Shown here one piece after another: positions 42,076 through 50,799 of a DNA stretch of 64,000 nucleotides. This DNA is from RHKX01 sp046330415 (GTDB lineage: Bacteria; Actinomycetota; Thermoleophilia; Solirubrobacterales; 70-9). The notes under the pieces were generated by a model, which made no database searches, was not told the origin of the DNA, and saw only the letters and a program-made list of their open reading frames with translations. The stretch covers positions 62,001 to 126,000 of the forward strand of contig JAXLSW010000011.1 of assembly GCA_046330415.1 (NCBI GenBank). The letters run 5' to 3'. Numbering within the stretch: position 1 is the stretch's first letter; each line of letters starts with the position of its first letter. The translations under genes and the position numbers were made by a program.

Positions 42076-42882
42076 ATGGTCAGATCAGCAGCCGATAGGG
42101 CGTTCCTTCCCGCCAAGAACCTGTTCGAGCAGGTCGGGAACATGATGATCCTGACCGGGAAGACGATCGTCGCCACGGTCAGGCCGCCGTATCCGTACGG
42201 CGGTGAGTTCATCTCCCAGTTCCTCTTCGCGCTGCAGCTCTGCTGGTTCCCGCTGCTGATCAGCACCGTCGCGTTCGGCTTCGGTGCCCCCGGCCTGCAG
42301 GCCGCCAACTTCCTCACCCTGTTCGGCGCGCTCGACCGCCTCGGCGGCTTCTTCATCCTCGCCTCGGTCCGCGAGTTCGCCCCGTTCGTGACCGCCGTCG
42401 TCGTCGCCGGCGTCGCCGGCACGGCGATCACCGCCGACCTCGGCGCCCGCAAGATCCGCGAGGAGCTCGACGCGCTGATGGTCCTCGGGGTCGACCCGAT
42501 CAAGAACCTCGTCGTCCCGCGCTTCCTCAGCCTGATGCTGATCACCGGGCTGCTCAACATCTACGCGCTTCTCTTCGGCATCAGCGGCGGCCTCTTCGCC
42601 GAGCTGACCTACGGCCAGCCGCTGGGCGGCTTCTTCGCGACCCTCTTCAACAACGCCTCCGTCACCGACCTCTGGGGCTCGGTGCTGAAGACGACCCTGT
42701 TCGGCGCGATCGTCGCGATCGTCTGCTCCTACAAGGGGATGAATGCGTCCGGAGGTGCGCAGGGCGTCGGCACCGCCGTCAACGAGGCGGTCGTCATCGC
42801 CTTCATGGGCGTGTTCGCGTTCAACTACGTCTTCACGCAGACGCTGCTCGCCACCCATCCCGAGATCAGCACCATCAAGTGA
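42076..42882 (+). CDS. YrbE/MlaE-type lipid ABC permease, first copy
   Basis: A 268-residue permease of the Mce/Mla lipid transport system, with five to six transmembrane helices. Family motifs are ASVREFAPFVTAVVVAGVAGTAITADLGARKIREELDALMVLGVDP in segments (the conserved cytoplasmic E-G/D loop) and YGQPLGGFF. ATG at 42076. It overlaps the second permease gene by 4 nt (GTGA), and the ATPase follows, forming a YrbE-YrbE-ATPase operon. In other actinobacteria this module works with MCE substrate-binding proteins, which are not seen here. Confidence 0.92.
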   Translation: MVRSAADRAFLPAKNLFEQVGNMMILTGKTIVATVRPPYPYGGEFISQFLFALQLCWFPLLISTVAFGFGAPGLQAANFLTLFGALDRLGGFFILASVREFAPFVTAVVVAGVAGTAITADLGARKIREELDALMVLGVDPIKNLVVPRFLSLMLITGLLNIYALLFGISGGLFAELTYGQPLGGFFATLFNNASVTDLWGSVLKTTLFGAIVAIVCSYKGMNASGGAQGVGTAVNEAVVIAFMGVFAFNYVFTQTLLATHPEISTIK

Positions 42883-43673
42883 GCTGGCTGGCCGTACCGA
42901 GGGATTGGCTCGCCTCGATGGGCGAGATCGTCCGGTTCTGCTTCCGGGTCATGGGGCTCGTCTTCAGCGGTCGCGTCTTCCAGTTCTTCGGCGAGGCGCT
43001 GCGGCAGGCCGGGATCCTGATCCTCGGCTCGACGATCGTCATCTGGGGCCTCGTCTTCATCCTCGGCCTCCAGTGCGGCATCGAGGGCGCGTACTTCACG
43101 CGCTCGGTGGGCGCTCCCGCATACGCCGGCAACTTCGCCGCTTGGTGCGACCTGCGCGAGGTCATCCCCTACGCCTTCGGCTACATGATGTCCGCCAAGG
43201 TCGGCACCGGCATCGTCGCCGAGCTCGGCGCGATGCGGATCTCCGACGAGATCGACGCGCTCGAGGTGATGGGCATCCAGCCGGTGACGTTCCTGGCGGC
43301 GACGCGCCTGCTCGCCGCGTGGATGGTGCTTCCCTTCATGTACCTGGCCGCCATCGGCGTCGGTTTCATCGCCTCCTACATCGCGGTGGTCGAGCAGATC
43401 GGCGACACGTCGAGCGGCGGCTACCTACTGATCTTCTGGATGTTCCAGAACCCACCCGACCTCATATTCAGCGTCATCAAGGGGATGACGATGGCGACCG
43501 CCATCGTGCTGGTCGGCTGCTACTACGGCTACACGGCCGGCGGCGGTCCCGTCGGGGTGGGCACGGCGACGGCGAAGTCGATGGTCCTCAACATCGTCCT
43601 CGTCCACATCATCGGCATGATGGGCACACTTGTCTTCTGGGGAGCCAACCCGCGGGCGCCGATCGGCGGCTAG
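42879..43673 (+). CDS. YrbE/MlaE-type lipid ABC permease, second copy
   Basis: A 264-residue homologue of the preceding permease. GTG at 42879 overlaps the previous stop. Motifs: CDLREVIPYAFGYMMSAKVGTGIVAELGAMRISDEIDALEVMGI in the conserved cytoplasmic loop, and a large hydrophobic C-terminal half. An extra external cysteine-containing segment (LQCGIEGAYFTRS) precedes the loop. Together the two permeases would make a heterodimer for phospholipid or sterol-like lipid movement. Confidence 0.92.
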   Translation: MSWLAVPRDWLASMGEIVRFCFRVMGLVFSGRVFQFFGEALRQAGILILGSTIVIWGLVFILGLQCGIEGAYFTRSVGAPAYAGNFAAWCDLREVIPYAFGYMMSAKVGTGIVAELGAMRISDEIDALEVMGIQPVTFLAATRLLAAWMVLPFMYLAAIGVGFIASYIAVVEQIGDTSSGGYLLIFWMFQNPPDLIFSVIKGMTMATAIVLVGCYYGYTAGGGPVGVGTATAKSMVLNIVLVHIIGMMGTLVFWGANPRAPIGG

Positions 43674-43697
43674 GCGGAACGAGGAGGAAACGTAGAG

Positions 43698-44702
43698 ATG
43701 GCAGACGAGCAGAACACGGATCCGGCGCAGGACGACACCGTCATCGAGGAGCGCGCGCAGGAGCCGCCCCCTCCGCCCCCACCGCCGCAGGCACAGGCGC
43801 CGGCGGCGAGCGACCAGAGCACGCGTGACCCGGACTCCGCGGCCCCCGAGCTCGGCAAGCTGAACCAGGACTACACGATCCCCGGCGTCGATCCCGACGA
43901 CACCGATCCGTACCGCTGGCACACCGGCGAGAAGCGCGACCACGGCGGTGAGGACGCGATCGAGGTCATCGATCTCGTCAAGCAGTTCGGCAAGACGCGG
44001 ATCCAGAACGGCCTCAACCTCGGCCTCCCCGACAACGAGGTCTCGATGGTCCTCGGGCCGTCGGGACCGGGCAAGAGCGTGCTGATCAAGCTGATCGTCG
44101 GCCTGCTGTACCCCGACGCCGGCGACATCCTCGTCCACGGCGAGTCGGTCCCGAGCATGACCGACGACGAGCTCTTCGAGATGCGCAAGAAGTTCGGCCT
44201 GCTGTTCCAGGACGGCGCGCTGTTCGGGTCGATGAACATCTACGACAACACGGCCTTCCCGCTGCGCCAGCACACGGACAAGTCCGAGGACGAGATCAGC
44301 GAGATCGTCAACCGCCGCCTGCAGGAGGTCGGCCTCGGCGAGGCGCACTACAAGATGCCGAACGAGCTCTCGGGCGGCATGCGCAAGCGCGCCGGCTTTG
44401 CCCGGGCCCTGGTCCTCGACCCGGCGATCGTCTTCTTCGACGAGCCCGACTCCGGCCTCGACCCGGTCCGCACGGCGCTCCTGTGCGAGCTGATCCGCGA
44501 GGTCCACGAGGAGAACGGCGGCTGCTACATGGTGATCAGCCACGACCTCGGCACCGCCCGCCGCATCGCTGACTTCATCGCGGTGCTGTGGAAGGGCCGG
44601 ATCGTCGAGTCGGGCCCGAGCGAGGAGCTCTTCAACTCCGACAACGACTTCGTGCGGCAGTTCCTCAACGCCGAGGTAGACGGCCCGCTGGCGATGGACT
44701 AA
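43698..44702 (+). CDS. MlaF/Mkl-type ABC transporter ATPase
   Basis: A 334-residue ATPase for the YrbE permeases. An unusual Pro-rich acidic N-terminal extension (about 1-85) precedes the nucleotide-binding domain. Walker A is GPSGPGKS, with Pro at a position usually Cys, Ser or Ala; Q-loop LLFQDGALF, signature LSGGMRKR, Walker B AIVFFDEPDSGLD and H-loop VISHD are normal. ATG at 43698 with GAGGAGG upstream, 24 bp after the permease stop. The MMPL gene follows 48 bp later. Confidence 0.92.
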   Translation: MADEQNTDPAQDDTVIEERAQEPPPPPPPPQAQAPAASDQSTRDPDSAAPELGKLNQDYTIPGVDPDDTDPYRWHTGEKRDHGGEDAIEVIDLVKQFGKTRIQNGLNLGLPDNEVSMVLGPSGPGKSVLIKLIVGLLYPDAGDILVHGESVPSMTDDELFEMRKKFGLLFQDGALFGSMNIYDNTAFPLRQHTDKSEDEISEIVNRRLQEVGLGEAHYKMPNELSGGMRKRAGFARALVLDPAIVFFDEPDSGLDPVRTALLCELIREVHEENGGCYMVISHDLGTARRIADFIAVLWKGRIVESGPSEELFNSDNDFVRQFLNAEVDGPLAMD

Positions 44703-44750
44703 GGGTCCGTCGGGCTGGGACGGGCGCCCGCGTCCCTACTCTTCCCACTC

Positions 44751-47291
44751 GTGCGGAAGCTCCTGGGGCGGATAGGGGAGTGGGCGGTCACGCGACCTGC
44801 GCCCACCATCGCGGCGGTCGTCTCGATCGTCGCCATCGTCGGGATCGTCGGCGCGCTGCGGCTGAATCCCGACGCCACGACCGACAAGCTCGTCGACAAC
44901 AGCTCCGACGCCTTCAAGGGGACCGAGGAGTACCGCGAGCGCTTCGGCGACGACGCCATCGTCGTCCTGGTCAAGGGGGACCTCGATCAGATCGTCCTCA
45001 CCGACAACATCAACCGGCTCCTCTCGCTCGAGACGTGCCTCGCCGGCCGCCCCGATCCGACCACGGGCCAATACGCCGCCGACACCTGCGCCGACATCGC
45101 CCAGATGGGAGCGACCCGTGTCGTCTTCGGCCCGGCCACCTTCCTCGACGAGGCGGCCAAGCGCGCGACGGAGGGCATCCAGCAGCAGATCCAAAGCGGC
45201 GCGCTGAACGACCCGGAGGCGCTGGCGCAGGCCCAGCAGCAGCTGCTGCAGAGCGGCCTCGGGATCGCCGACCTCGCCAACCTCTCGATCAACAACACCA
45301 ACTTCGTGCAGGCGGTCGTCTACGACGACACCAAGGAGGGGGCGCCGCCGAAGGCCAAGCGCGGCTACCTGTTCCCCTCCGATCAGGGCGCGCTGATCTC
45401 GATCCGCCTGCAGCCGGACGTCACCGCGGCCGAGCGCCGCGAGGCGATCTCGCTGATCCGCGAGACCCTCGCCGACGACACGTTCAAGCTCAAGGACGGG
45501 GTCAGCTACGAGGTGAGCGGCATCCCGGTCGTCGTCCAGGGCCTCTCCGACGCGCTCGCCGAGCAGATCCTCGTCCTCTTCGGAGCGGCGCTCGCGGTGA
45601 TGGCGCTCGTCCTCGTCTTCATCTTCGGCCCGCCCCTGCGCCTGCTGCCGCTGCTCATCGCGATCGGCTCGGCCGGCTTCGCGCTCGGCCTGCTGGCGAT
45701 CCTCGGCGGCACCCTGACGATGGCCTCGGTGGCGGTGCTCCCCGTCGTCATCGGGCTCGGCGTCGACTACGCCATCCAGCTTCAGGCCCGCTTCCGCGAG
45801 TCCCTCGAGGAGGGGGACCGGCCGCCGGCCGCCGCGGTCGCCGCCGCGGTCCGCGGGGGACCGATCGTCGGCACCGCCGCGCTCGCGACCGCCGTCGGCT
45901 TCCTCGCCCTCGCCCTCTCTCCGATCCCGATGGTCCGCGAGTTCGCGATCGCCCTCGTCGCCGGGATCGCCGCGGCGCTGACGATCTCGCTGACCGCCGG
46001 CCTTGCCGCGCTCTCGATGGCGCCCGCGCCGGCCACGCGCGAGCGCGGCGGCGGCCGTCTCGCCGCCGCCAGGGAGCGGGGAGGGGCGGTCGCCGGGCGT
46101 GGGCGCGCCTTCGGCCGCGCGGCCCTCGCCACCTCGATCCGCTCCCCGGGCAGGGTGCTCGTCGTCGGCCTCGTACTGGCGGTCACCGGCTGGGCCGGAA
46201 GCACCGGGACGAAGATCGTCAGCGACATCCGCGAGCTCGTCCCGGCCGATCTGCCCGCCCTGCAGTCGCTGACCGACCTCGAGGACACCACCGGCGTCGG
46301 CGCCGAGATGGACGTCCTCGTCTCCGGCGACGTCACCTCGGCCGAGGCGATCACGTGGATGAGCAGGATGAAGAGCAGGGTGCTCCGCGAGCACGGCTTC
46401 GACGACGACACTGTGAGCTGCCTGGACGACGGGGTGGAGCTCTGCCCCGGCCCGGCGCTGTCGGATCTCTTCGATCTGAGCTCGGGGGCGCCGCTCACCC
46501 AGGAGCGGGTCGACGCCGTGCTCGGGCTCGTCCCCCCTTACTTCTCCCAGGCGGTGCTCGCGCAGGGTGAGGGGGATCAGGGCGACGTGGCCTCCGCGTC
46601 CTTCCTGATCCCGGTGATGCCGCTCGACGAGCAGGAGGCGCTGATCGACGATGTCCGCTCCGAGCTCGATCCCCCCGACGGCGTCGACGCCGAGGTCGTC
46701 GGGCTCTCGGTGCTCGCCGCCGACGCCAACGCCGAGCTCTCGGGCTCGCGCTACTGGCTCACCGCCATCGCGCTGTTGGCTGTCGCCCTGGCGCTGCTCG
46801 CGGTCTACCGGAGGCCGTCGCGCGCGCTGGTGCCGATGCTCCCGATCGCCTTCGCGACGGGATGGTCGGCGCTCGTCCTCGAGGCGATCGGAGTGGCGCT
46901 GAACCCGATGTCGGCCGCGCTCGGGGTGCTCGTGATCGCCGTCGCGACCGAGTTCAGCGTCATCCTCGCGGCCCGCTACCACGAGGAGCGCGATGGCGGC
47001 GCCTCGACGGGCGAGGCCCTGCGGCTGACCTACTCGCGGACCGGCACCGCCGTTCTCGCCTCCGGGATCACTTCGATCGCCGGCTTCGGCGTGCTGACGC
47101 TGAGCGGGATCACGATGCTTCGCGACTTCGGCGTGGCCACCGTCGTCGACCTCTCCGCGTCCGTCGCCGGCGTGATGTTGGTTCTCCCCGCCGCTCTCGT
47201 CTGGGCCGAGAACGGCTTCAGCCCGTTCTCGGCGCTGCGCTCTCGCCCGAGCCGGAGCGGCCGCGAGGCCGATCCCGAGCCCGCGTCCTGA
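44751..47291 (+). CDS. RND/MMPL-family transporter (HpnN-like)
   Basis: An 846-residue inner-membrane protein with two RND repeats. TM1 at about 20-38; large external domain (about 40-265) with a Gln-rich segment; bundle at about 275-425 with GLGVDYAIQLQARFRE; TM at about 470; second external domain; bundle at about 665-825 with AVATEFSVILAARYHEE. GTG at 44751. It is HpnN-like in layout, and its place directly after the YrbE-ATPase module suggests joint lipid export to the cell surface. Substrate unproven. Confidence 0.9.
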   Translation: MRKLLGRIGEWAVTRPAPTIAAVVSIVAIVGIVGALRLNPDATTDKLVDNSSDAFKGTEEYRERFGDDAIVVLVKGDLDQIVLTDNINRLLSLETCLAGRPDPTTGQYAADTCADIAQMGATRVVFGPATFLDEAAKRATEGIQQQIQSGALNDPEALAQAQQQLLQSGLGIADLANLSINNTNFVQAVVYDDTKEGAPPKAKRGYLFPSDQGALISIRLQPDVTAAERREAISLIRETLADDTFKLKDGVSYEVSGIPVVVQGLSDALAEQILVLFGAALAVMALVLVFIFGPPLRLLPLLIAIGSAGFALGLLAILGGTLTMASVAVLPVVIGLGVDYAIQLQARFRESLEEGDRPPAAAVAAAVRGGPIVGTAALATAVGFLALALSPIPMVREFAIALVAGIAAALTISLTAGLAALSMAPAPATRERGGGRLAAARERGGAVAGRGRAFGRAALATSIRSPGRVLVVGLVLAVTGWAGSTGTKIVSDIRELVPADLPALQSLTDLEDTTGVGAEMDVLVSGDVTSAEAITWMSRMKSRVLREHGFDDDTVSCLDDGVELCPGPALSDLFDLSSGAPLTQERVDAVLGLVPPYFSQAVLAQGEGDQGDVASASFLIPVMPLDEQEALIDDVRSELDPPDGVDAEVVGLSVLAADANAELSGSRYWLTAIALLAVALALLAVYRRPSRALVPMLPIAFATGWSALVLEAIGVALNPMSAALGVLVIAVATEFSVILAARYHEERDGGASTGEALRLTYSRTGTAVLASGITSIAGFGVLTLSGITMLRDFGVATVVDLSASVAGVMLVLPAALVWAENGFSPFSALRSRPSRSGREADPEPAS

Positions 47292-47295
47292 GCCC

Positions 47296-48126
47296 GTGGC
47301 CGGCGACGAGCGTGAGGGAGGCGGCGGCTGGTGGCCCGAGGAGAAGCCAGACGGGAAGCCCGAGGCTGAGCGCGGCGGCAGCGGTGCTGGACCCGGACCG
47401 GGGAAGGGGGGAGGGGGAACGGAGCGCAGGCGGCCGCGCGGCCTCGCGAGCCCGGACGCGCCGAAGCGGGCGAGCCGCTACTCGATGTTCGTCGGGCTCG
47501 CGTTCTTCGCGATCGTCGTCATCGCGATGATCAACCTGCTGCGCAACGACGACAACGGCACGCTCGGGGTGAACGCCGACGACGCGGGCGAGCCCGTCGC
47601 CGAGTTCGCCGTGCCCGACGCCCGCGGCACGCTCGAGGGAGACGCGAACATCTTCCAGGACGACTGCGCGAGCGCCGAGAACCCCTGTCCCTCCGAGGAC
47701 GTTCGCGATCCCGCCTGCCAGATCGATCCCGAGGGCGCCATCCGCATCTGCGACCTCTTCGACAAGCCGCTCGCGATCTCGTTCTGGTTCACCCGGGGAG
47801 GTGACTGCATCGCGCCGCAGGACGCATTCGATGACGCCGCGGCGAAGTACGGCGACGACGTCAACTTCCTCAGCCTCAACGTCCGCGACAGCCGCGAGAC
47901 CGTCCAGGGCATCATCGACGAGCGCGGTTGGAAGGTGCCCGTGGGGCTGGATCCCGATGGCGCCGTCTCGAACCTCTTCCGCGTCGGTGGCTGCCCGACG
48001 CTGCTTCTCGCGTATCCGGGCGGGATCATCTACGACTCGCCGATCGCCTACGAGCCCGACGAGGTCGACGGGTTCATCGAAGATCTGCTGCGGGCCTCGC
48101 GCGAGCGCGCAGAGACCTCGCGGTGA
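47296..48126 (+). CDS. membrane-anchored thioredoxin-fold protein lacking CxxC
   Basis: About 276 residues. The cytoplasmic N-terminus is Gly/Lys/Arg-rich (1-60), then one TM helix (about 66-84), and an external thioredoxin-like domain (about 95-270). The active-site region reads FWFTRGGDCIAPQDAF, so the second Cys of CxxC is missing; the cis-Pro loop GGCPTLLLA is present, and extra cysteines lie in DDCASAENPCPSED and PACQ. It may use a different disulfide or only bind partners. It is 4 bp after the RND transporter and overlaps the next gene by 4 nt, so it is part of that operon. Confidence 0.8.
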   Translation: MAGDEREGGGGWWPEEKPDGKPEAERGGSGAGPGPGKGGGGTERRRPRGLASPDAPKRASRYSMFVGLAFFAIVVIAMINLLRNDDNGTLGVNADDAGEPVAEFAVPDARGTLEGDANIFQDDCASAENPCPSEDVRDPACQIDPEGAIRICDLFDKPLAISFWFTRGGDCIAPQDAFDDAAAKYGDDVNFLSLNVRDSRETVQGIIDERGWKVPVGLDPDGAVSNLFRVGGCPTLLLAYPGGIIYDSPIAYEPDEVDGFIEDLLRASRERAETSR

Positions 48127-48767
48127 GCGCGGGCGCGCAATCGCTCGCCGGGACCGTCGACGCGGGCCTGCTCGAGGAGCTGCCGGGGCTCAAGCTCCGC
48201 TACCTGACCGTCGAGCGCGGCTCGGGGCGCAGCAACCGCGGCCTGCGCCGGCGGCTGCAGATCCTCTCCGACCGGATGGCGGGACAGCAGGCGATCGCGA
48301 TGCGCAACAAGCCGATCCCGTGGGCGTACCGCGTGTTCTATCGCCATATCGGCCTCGACCCCGACGAGCAGCGGACTCCCGTCGAGCAGCTCGTCCTCGA
48401 GCGCATGCTCAAGGGCGGCTTCGAGAGCCGCAACCTGCTCGACGATGCCCTGACGGTCGCGATCGTCGAATCCGGGGTGCCGGTTCGCGCCCTCGACGCC
48501 GATCGCGTCAGCGGGGCTCCGGGGATCAGGCCGATCGGGCCGGGGGAGGGGCTGGAGGGGCGGCCCGGGGAGCTCCCGGAGGGGACGCTCGTGATCGCCG
48601 ACGAGGAGCGACCCCTCGGGCTCCTGTTCGGCGCGAGCGCCTCCGGCCGGGGGGTGACCAAGGCGACGAAGCGGACGATGCTGCTCTCGGTCGGCGTATC
48701 CGGCGTCCCCGACATCGCGATCGAGGAGGCCCTGTGGCTGGTCGCCGAGGCCCTGGAGTCCGGCTGA
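48123..48767 (+). CDS. B3/B4 tRNA-binding-domain protein
   Basis: A 214-residue protein resembling the B3/B4 domain of phenylalanyl-tRNA synthetase beta subunits found as a free-standing family. Typical segments are RNKPIPWAYRVFYRHIGLDP, TPVEQLVLERMLKGGFESRN and LLDDALTVAIVESGVPVRALD. GTG at 48123 overlaps the previous stop (GTGA). Stand-alone B3/B4 proteins have been proposed to edit mischarged tRNAs or act on amino acids, but this one is uncharacterised. Confidence 0.8.
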   Translation: MSAGAQSLAGTVDAGLLEELPGLKLRYLTVERGSGRSNRGLRRRLQILSDRMAGQQAIAMRNKPIPWAYRVFYRHIGLDPDEQRTPVEQLVLERMLKGGFESRNLLDDALTVAIVESGVPVRALDADRVSGAPGIRPIGPGEGLEGRPGELPEGTLVIADEERPLGLLFGASASGRGVTKATKRTMLLSVGVSGVPDIAIEEALWLVAEALESG

Positions 48768-48824
48768 GGGCGTCGCTGAGTGAGGCTATGATGAGCAACG
48801 GAGCGAGCTAGGAAAGGGGCACGG

Positions 48825-49322
48825 GTGGCCGCGCTTCTCGAACTGGATCCGAAGCTGGGAGGCACGTGGAGCGGGCGGGGCGTCAGCGCGCCCGCCGAGG
48901 ATCGCCGCGCCGCGCGGGTGGAGCTGCGCCGCCAGATCGCCAAGCTCGAGCGCGAGCTCGGAGAGCTCTTCGCCACGACCTTCCCGCGGGCCGGGATCGA
49001 CTGGTCGGTGCCCGCCGCCGGGGGACCTCGGGTCCTCGGCATCGCCGAGCTCGAGCGGACGCGCGACGCGCTCTCCGCCCGGCTCGCCGACGCGCGCGCG
49101 GAGGTGGCGCGACGGGCTGACGCCGAGCAGGCGAGCCGCGACCTCGTCGAGCGGATGATCGCCGACCCGGCGGAGCATCGCTGGGTCCGGGTCCGCAGCG
49201 AGGACGTCGGCGACCGCGACTGCAAGCACTGGCACTCGCGCCCACGCTGGGGGATCGTCGGCATGCTGCTCGGCTGGTGGCGGGTCAAGCTCTCGTCCGG
49301 CTGCCCGTTAGCCACCGGGTAG
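48825..49322 (+). CDS. coiled-coil hypothetical protein
   Basis: Protein of 165 residues, helical and charged: RAARVELRRQIAKLERELGEL (about 28-48) and ELERTRDALSARLADARAEV (about 75-94) predict coiled coils. The C-terminus RWVRVRSEDVGDRDCKHWHSRPRWG followed by GMLLGWWRVKLSSGCP has conserved-looking Cys/His/Trp residues. GTG at 48825 follows AGGAAAGGGG. A TATGAT hexamer about 35 bp upstream may be its own -10. Family not recognised. Confidence 0.7.
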   Translation: MAALLELDPKLGGTWSGRGVSAPAEDRRAARVELRRQIAKLERELGELFATTFPRAGIDWSVPAAGGPRVLGIAELERTRDALSARLADARAEVARRADAEQASRDLVERMIADPAEHRWVRVRSEDVGDRDCKHWHSRPRWGIVGMLLGWWRVKLSSGCPLATG

Positions 49323-49358
49323 CGCTCCCCGCGCCGCCCGCCCCGAGATACTCCCCCG

Positions 49359-49907
49359 ATGGCCTCCAAGTCAGCGCGCAAGCGCCGCAAGCGGCGTCCG
49401 CCGCCGCCCCAGAAGCCCGTTGCCGCTGATCCCGCGGAGGGTGCGGACGCGCCTGCAGCGATGGGCTCCGCGGCCGCCGCGCCGCCGCGCCGCCGCCGGG
49501 GGGAGCCGGAGCCGCCTCCCCCCGCCCCCTGGGGGAGCTTCCCGCTGATCGAGCTCTCCGTCCTGATCGGGATCGTGATGCTGGTGATCGGCTTCTTCTT
49601 CGCCGACGGCAGCCGCGGGCCGATCCTGATCGCCACCGGCCTGCTCCTCGGCTCGATCGGCGGGCTCGAGCTCAGCATCCGCGAGCACTTCGCCGGCTAT
49701 CGCTCCCACACCCTGCTGCTCGCCGGGGTGCCGGCGCTGATCGTTCTCGGCGTGCTCTTCTACGCCGGTCCCGACGGCCTGCCGCGCCTCGCTCGGGCCG
49801 GCATCGGCCTCGCCGTCTTCGCCGCCGCAGCCGTCCTGCTCACGCGCGTCTTCTCGGCGCGCTCCGGGGGTCGCGCGTTCAAGTTCCGCCCCGACCGCCG
49901 CATCTGA
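49359..49907 (+). CDS. four-helix membrane protein with basic N-terminus
   Basis: Protein of 182 residues. The first 55 are Lys/Arg/Pro/Ala-rich and probably disordered in the cytoplasm, followed by four hydrophobic helices (about 62-82, 88-105, 117-137 and 143-162). ATG at 49359. No family is recognised. It converges on the mIHF gene with two hairpins between them. Confidence 0.7.
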   Translation: MASKSARKRRKRRPPPPQKPVAADPAEGADAPAAMGSAAAAPPRRRRGEPEPPPPAPWGSFPLIELSVLIGIVMLVIGFFFADGSRGPILIATGLLLGSIGGLELSIREHFAGYRSHTLLLAGVPALIVLGVLFYAGPDGLPRLARAGIGLAVFAAAAVLLTRVFSARSGGRAFKFRPDRRI

Positions 49908-49940
49908 GTCCGCCGCCGCCCCCGCACGGGAGCTGCGGCC

Positions 49941-49989
49941 ACCGAGATGCGGCTAACGGGACGAATGCTCCCGTTTCTTGCATCTCGGT
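49941..49989. repeat. 49-nt symmetric hairpin, CGAGATGCA family, copy 2
   Basis: Geometry 10-5-6-7-6-5-10: outer ACCGAGATGC/GCATCTCGGT, inner ACGGGA/TCCCGT, 7-nt loop. The outer stem resembles 39871; internal and apical loop sizes match 36490/36550. Confidence 0.8.
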
Positions 49990-50042
49990 AAGGGGGGAGG
50001 CTCACCCGGCGGCTCATCACCCGTCCGTCCCCCGCTGAACGA

Positions 50043-50084
50043 CGAAGGCGGCCCCAGGGCTCCTCGACCCTGGGACCGCCTTCG
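50043..50084. terminator. bidirectional terminator-like hairpin
   Basis: CGAAGGCGG pairs with CCGCCTTCG and CCCAGGG with CCCTGGG, separated by a single mismatch; loop CTCCTCGA. It sits 29 bp beyond the mIHF stop, between convergent genes. Confidence 0.65.
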
Positions 50085-50112
50085 ATCGCGGTCCCCCTTC
50101 TCTCGAAAGCGG

Positions 50113-50457
50113 CTAGTTGTGGCGGCGCGCCTGCTGCTTGGCGTCGAGCGCCCCGGCCAGGGCCTCGCGCTGGCGAATCGTCAGCCGGCCGAGCTGACGG
50201 TTCTCGTTCAGCGCGAGCGGGCTCAGGAACTTGCGGGTCCGGGTGCGGCCCCAGCGCGACTGGGCCCGCAGCAGCTCGGACACCGACATCGTCTCCGCCT
50301 CCCATGGGCAGGTCCGGACAATCTCCTGCGCGGGCACATTGCCGGCCTGGACCTCGCGCTTGAGCGCGGCGCGGGCGAGGCGAACTCGATTTGCGAGCTC
50401 GAGCGCGCGGATGTGTTGGGGTGCGGCGGCCGGTGCGGCCGTCGAGGCAGCTTCCAT
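50113..50457 (-). CDS. mihF: actinobacterial integration host factor (mIHF)
   Basis: Nucleoid-associated DNA-binding protein of 114 residues, unrelated to proteobacterial IHF. The family helix HIRALELANRVRLARAALKREVQAG is followed by MSVSELLRAQSRWGRTRTRKFL (H2TH DNA-binding core) and LNENRQLGRLTIRQREALAGAL. ATG at 50457 is preferred over GTG 50463 because GGAGGAGG is then correctly spaced. An Ala-rich N-terminal extension of about 15 residues precedes the domain. It may be the chromatin factor that meets the many intergenic hairpins, although that is speculation. Confidence 0.9.
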   Translation of the reverse strand: MEAASTAAPAAAPQHIRALELANRVRLARAALKREVQAGNVPAQEIVRTCPWEAETMSVSELLRAQSRWGRTRTRKFLSPLALNENRQLGRLTIRQREALAGALDAKQQARRHN

Positions 50458-50720
50458 ACTCACTCCTCCTCCTGTGAGAGCGGGCTATCGATGATGGGTT
50501 CGCAACCGGGCACAGCCGGGCCATCCCTGGCGGGATGGAGGCTTCAAAGGGACCTCCGTAGTTGACTCCCCTCCGCGCATTCCTGCCCTCTGCGCTCGGT
50601 GCGGTGGGCACCTTAGCCCGCGACGCGATCCGGTGCCCCCGTCACCCCCTCGCTCGACCCCCCTGCGGTCGCTAAGAGCATGTTTTTGGGGGCCGATTTG
50701 TCCTTGTGACAGTCCGGACA

Positions 50721-50748
50721 AGAAAAAACTACCCGACAAGGGGTAGTT
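50721..50748 (-). terminator. intrinsic terminator of the alpha-oxoamine synthase gene
   Basis: Read on the minus strand, AACTACCC pairs with GGGTAGTT around CTTGTC, followed by a run of six T. It lies about 50 bp beyond the stop at 50800. A second stem, TTGTCC/GGACAA, follows immediately. Confidence 0.85.
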
Positions 50749-50799
50749 GTTGACGACATGTCGAGCTTGATTCGAGGACCGCGAAAGCGCGTTCGCGAA

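Noticed and set aside
50721..50748. Operator site for the mIHF promoter
   Set aside because: The hairpin followed by six T on the minus strand is a standard terminator for the gene ending at 50800, and it lies over 250 bp upstream of mihF.
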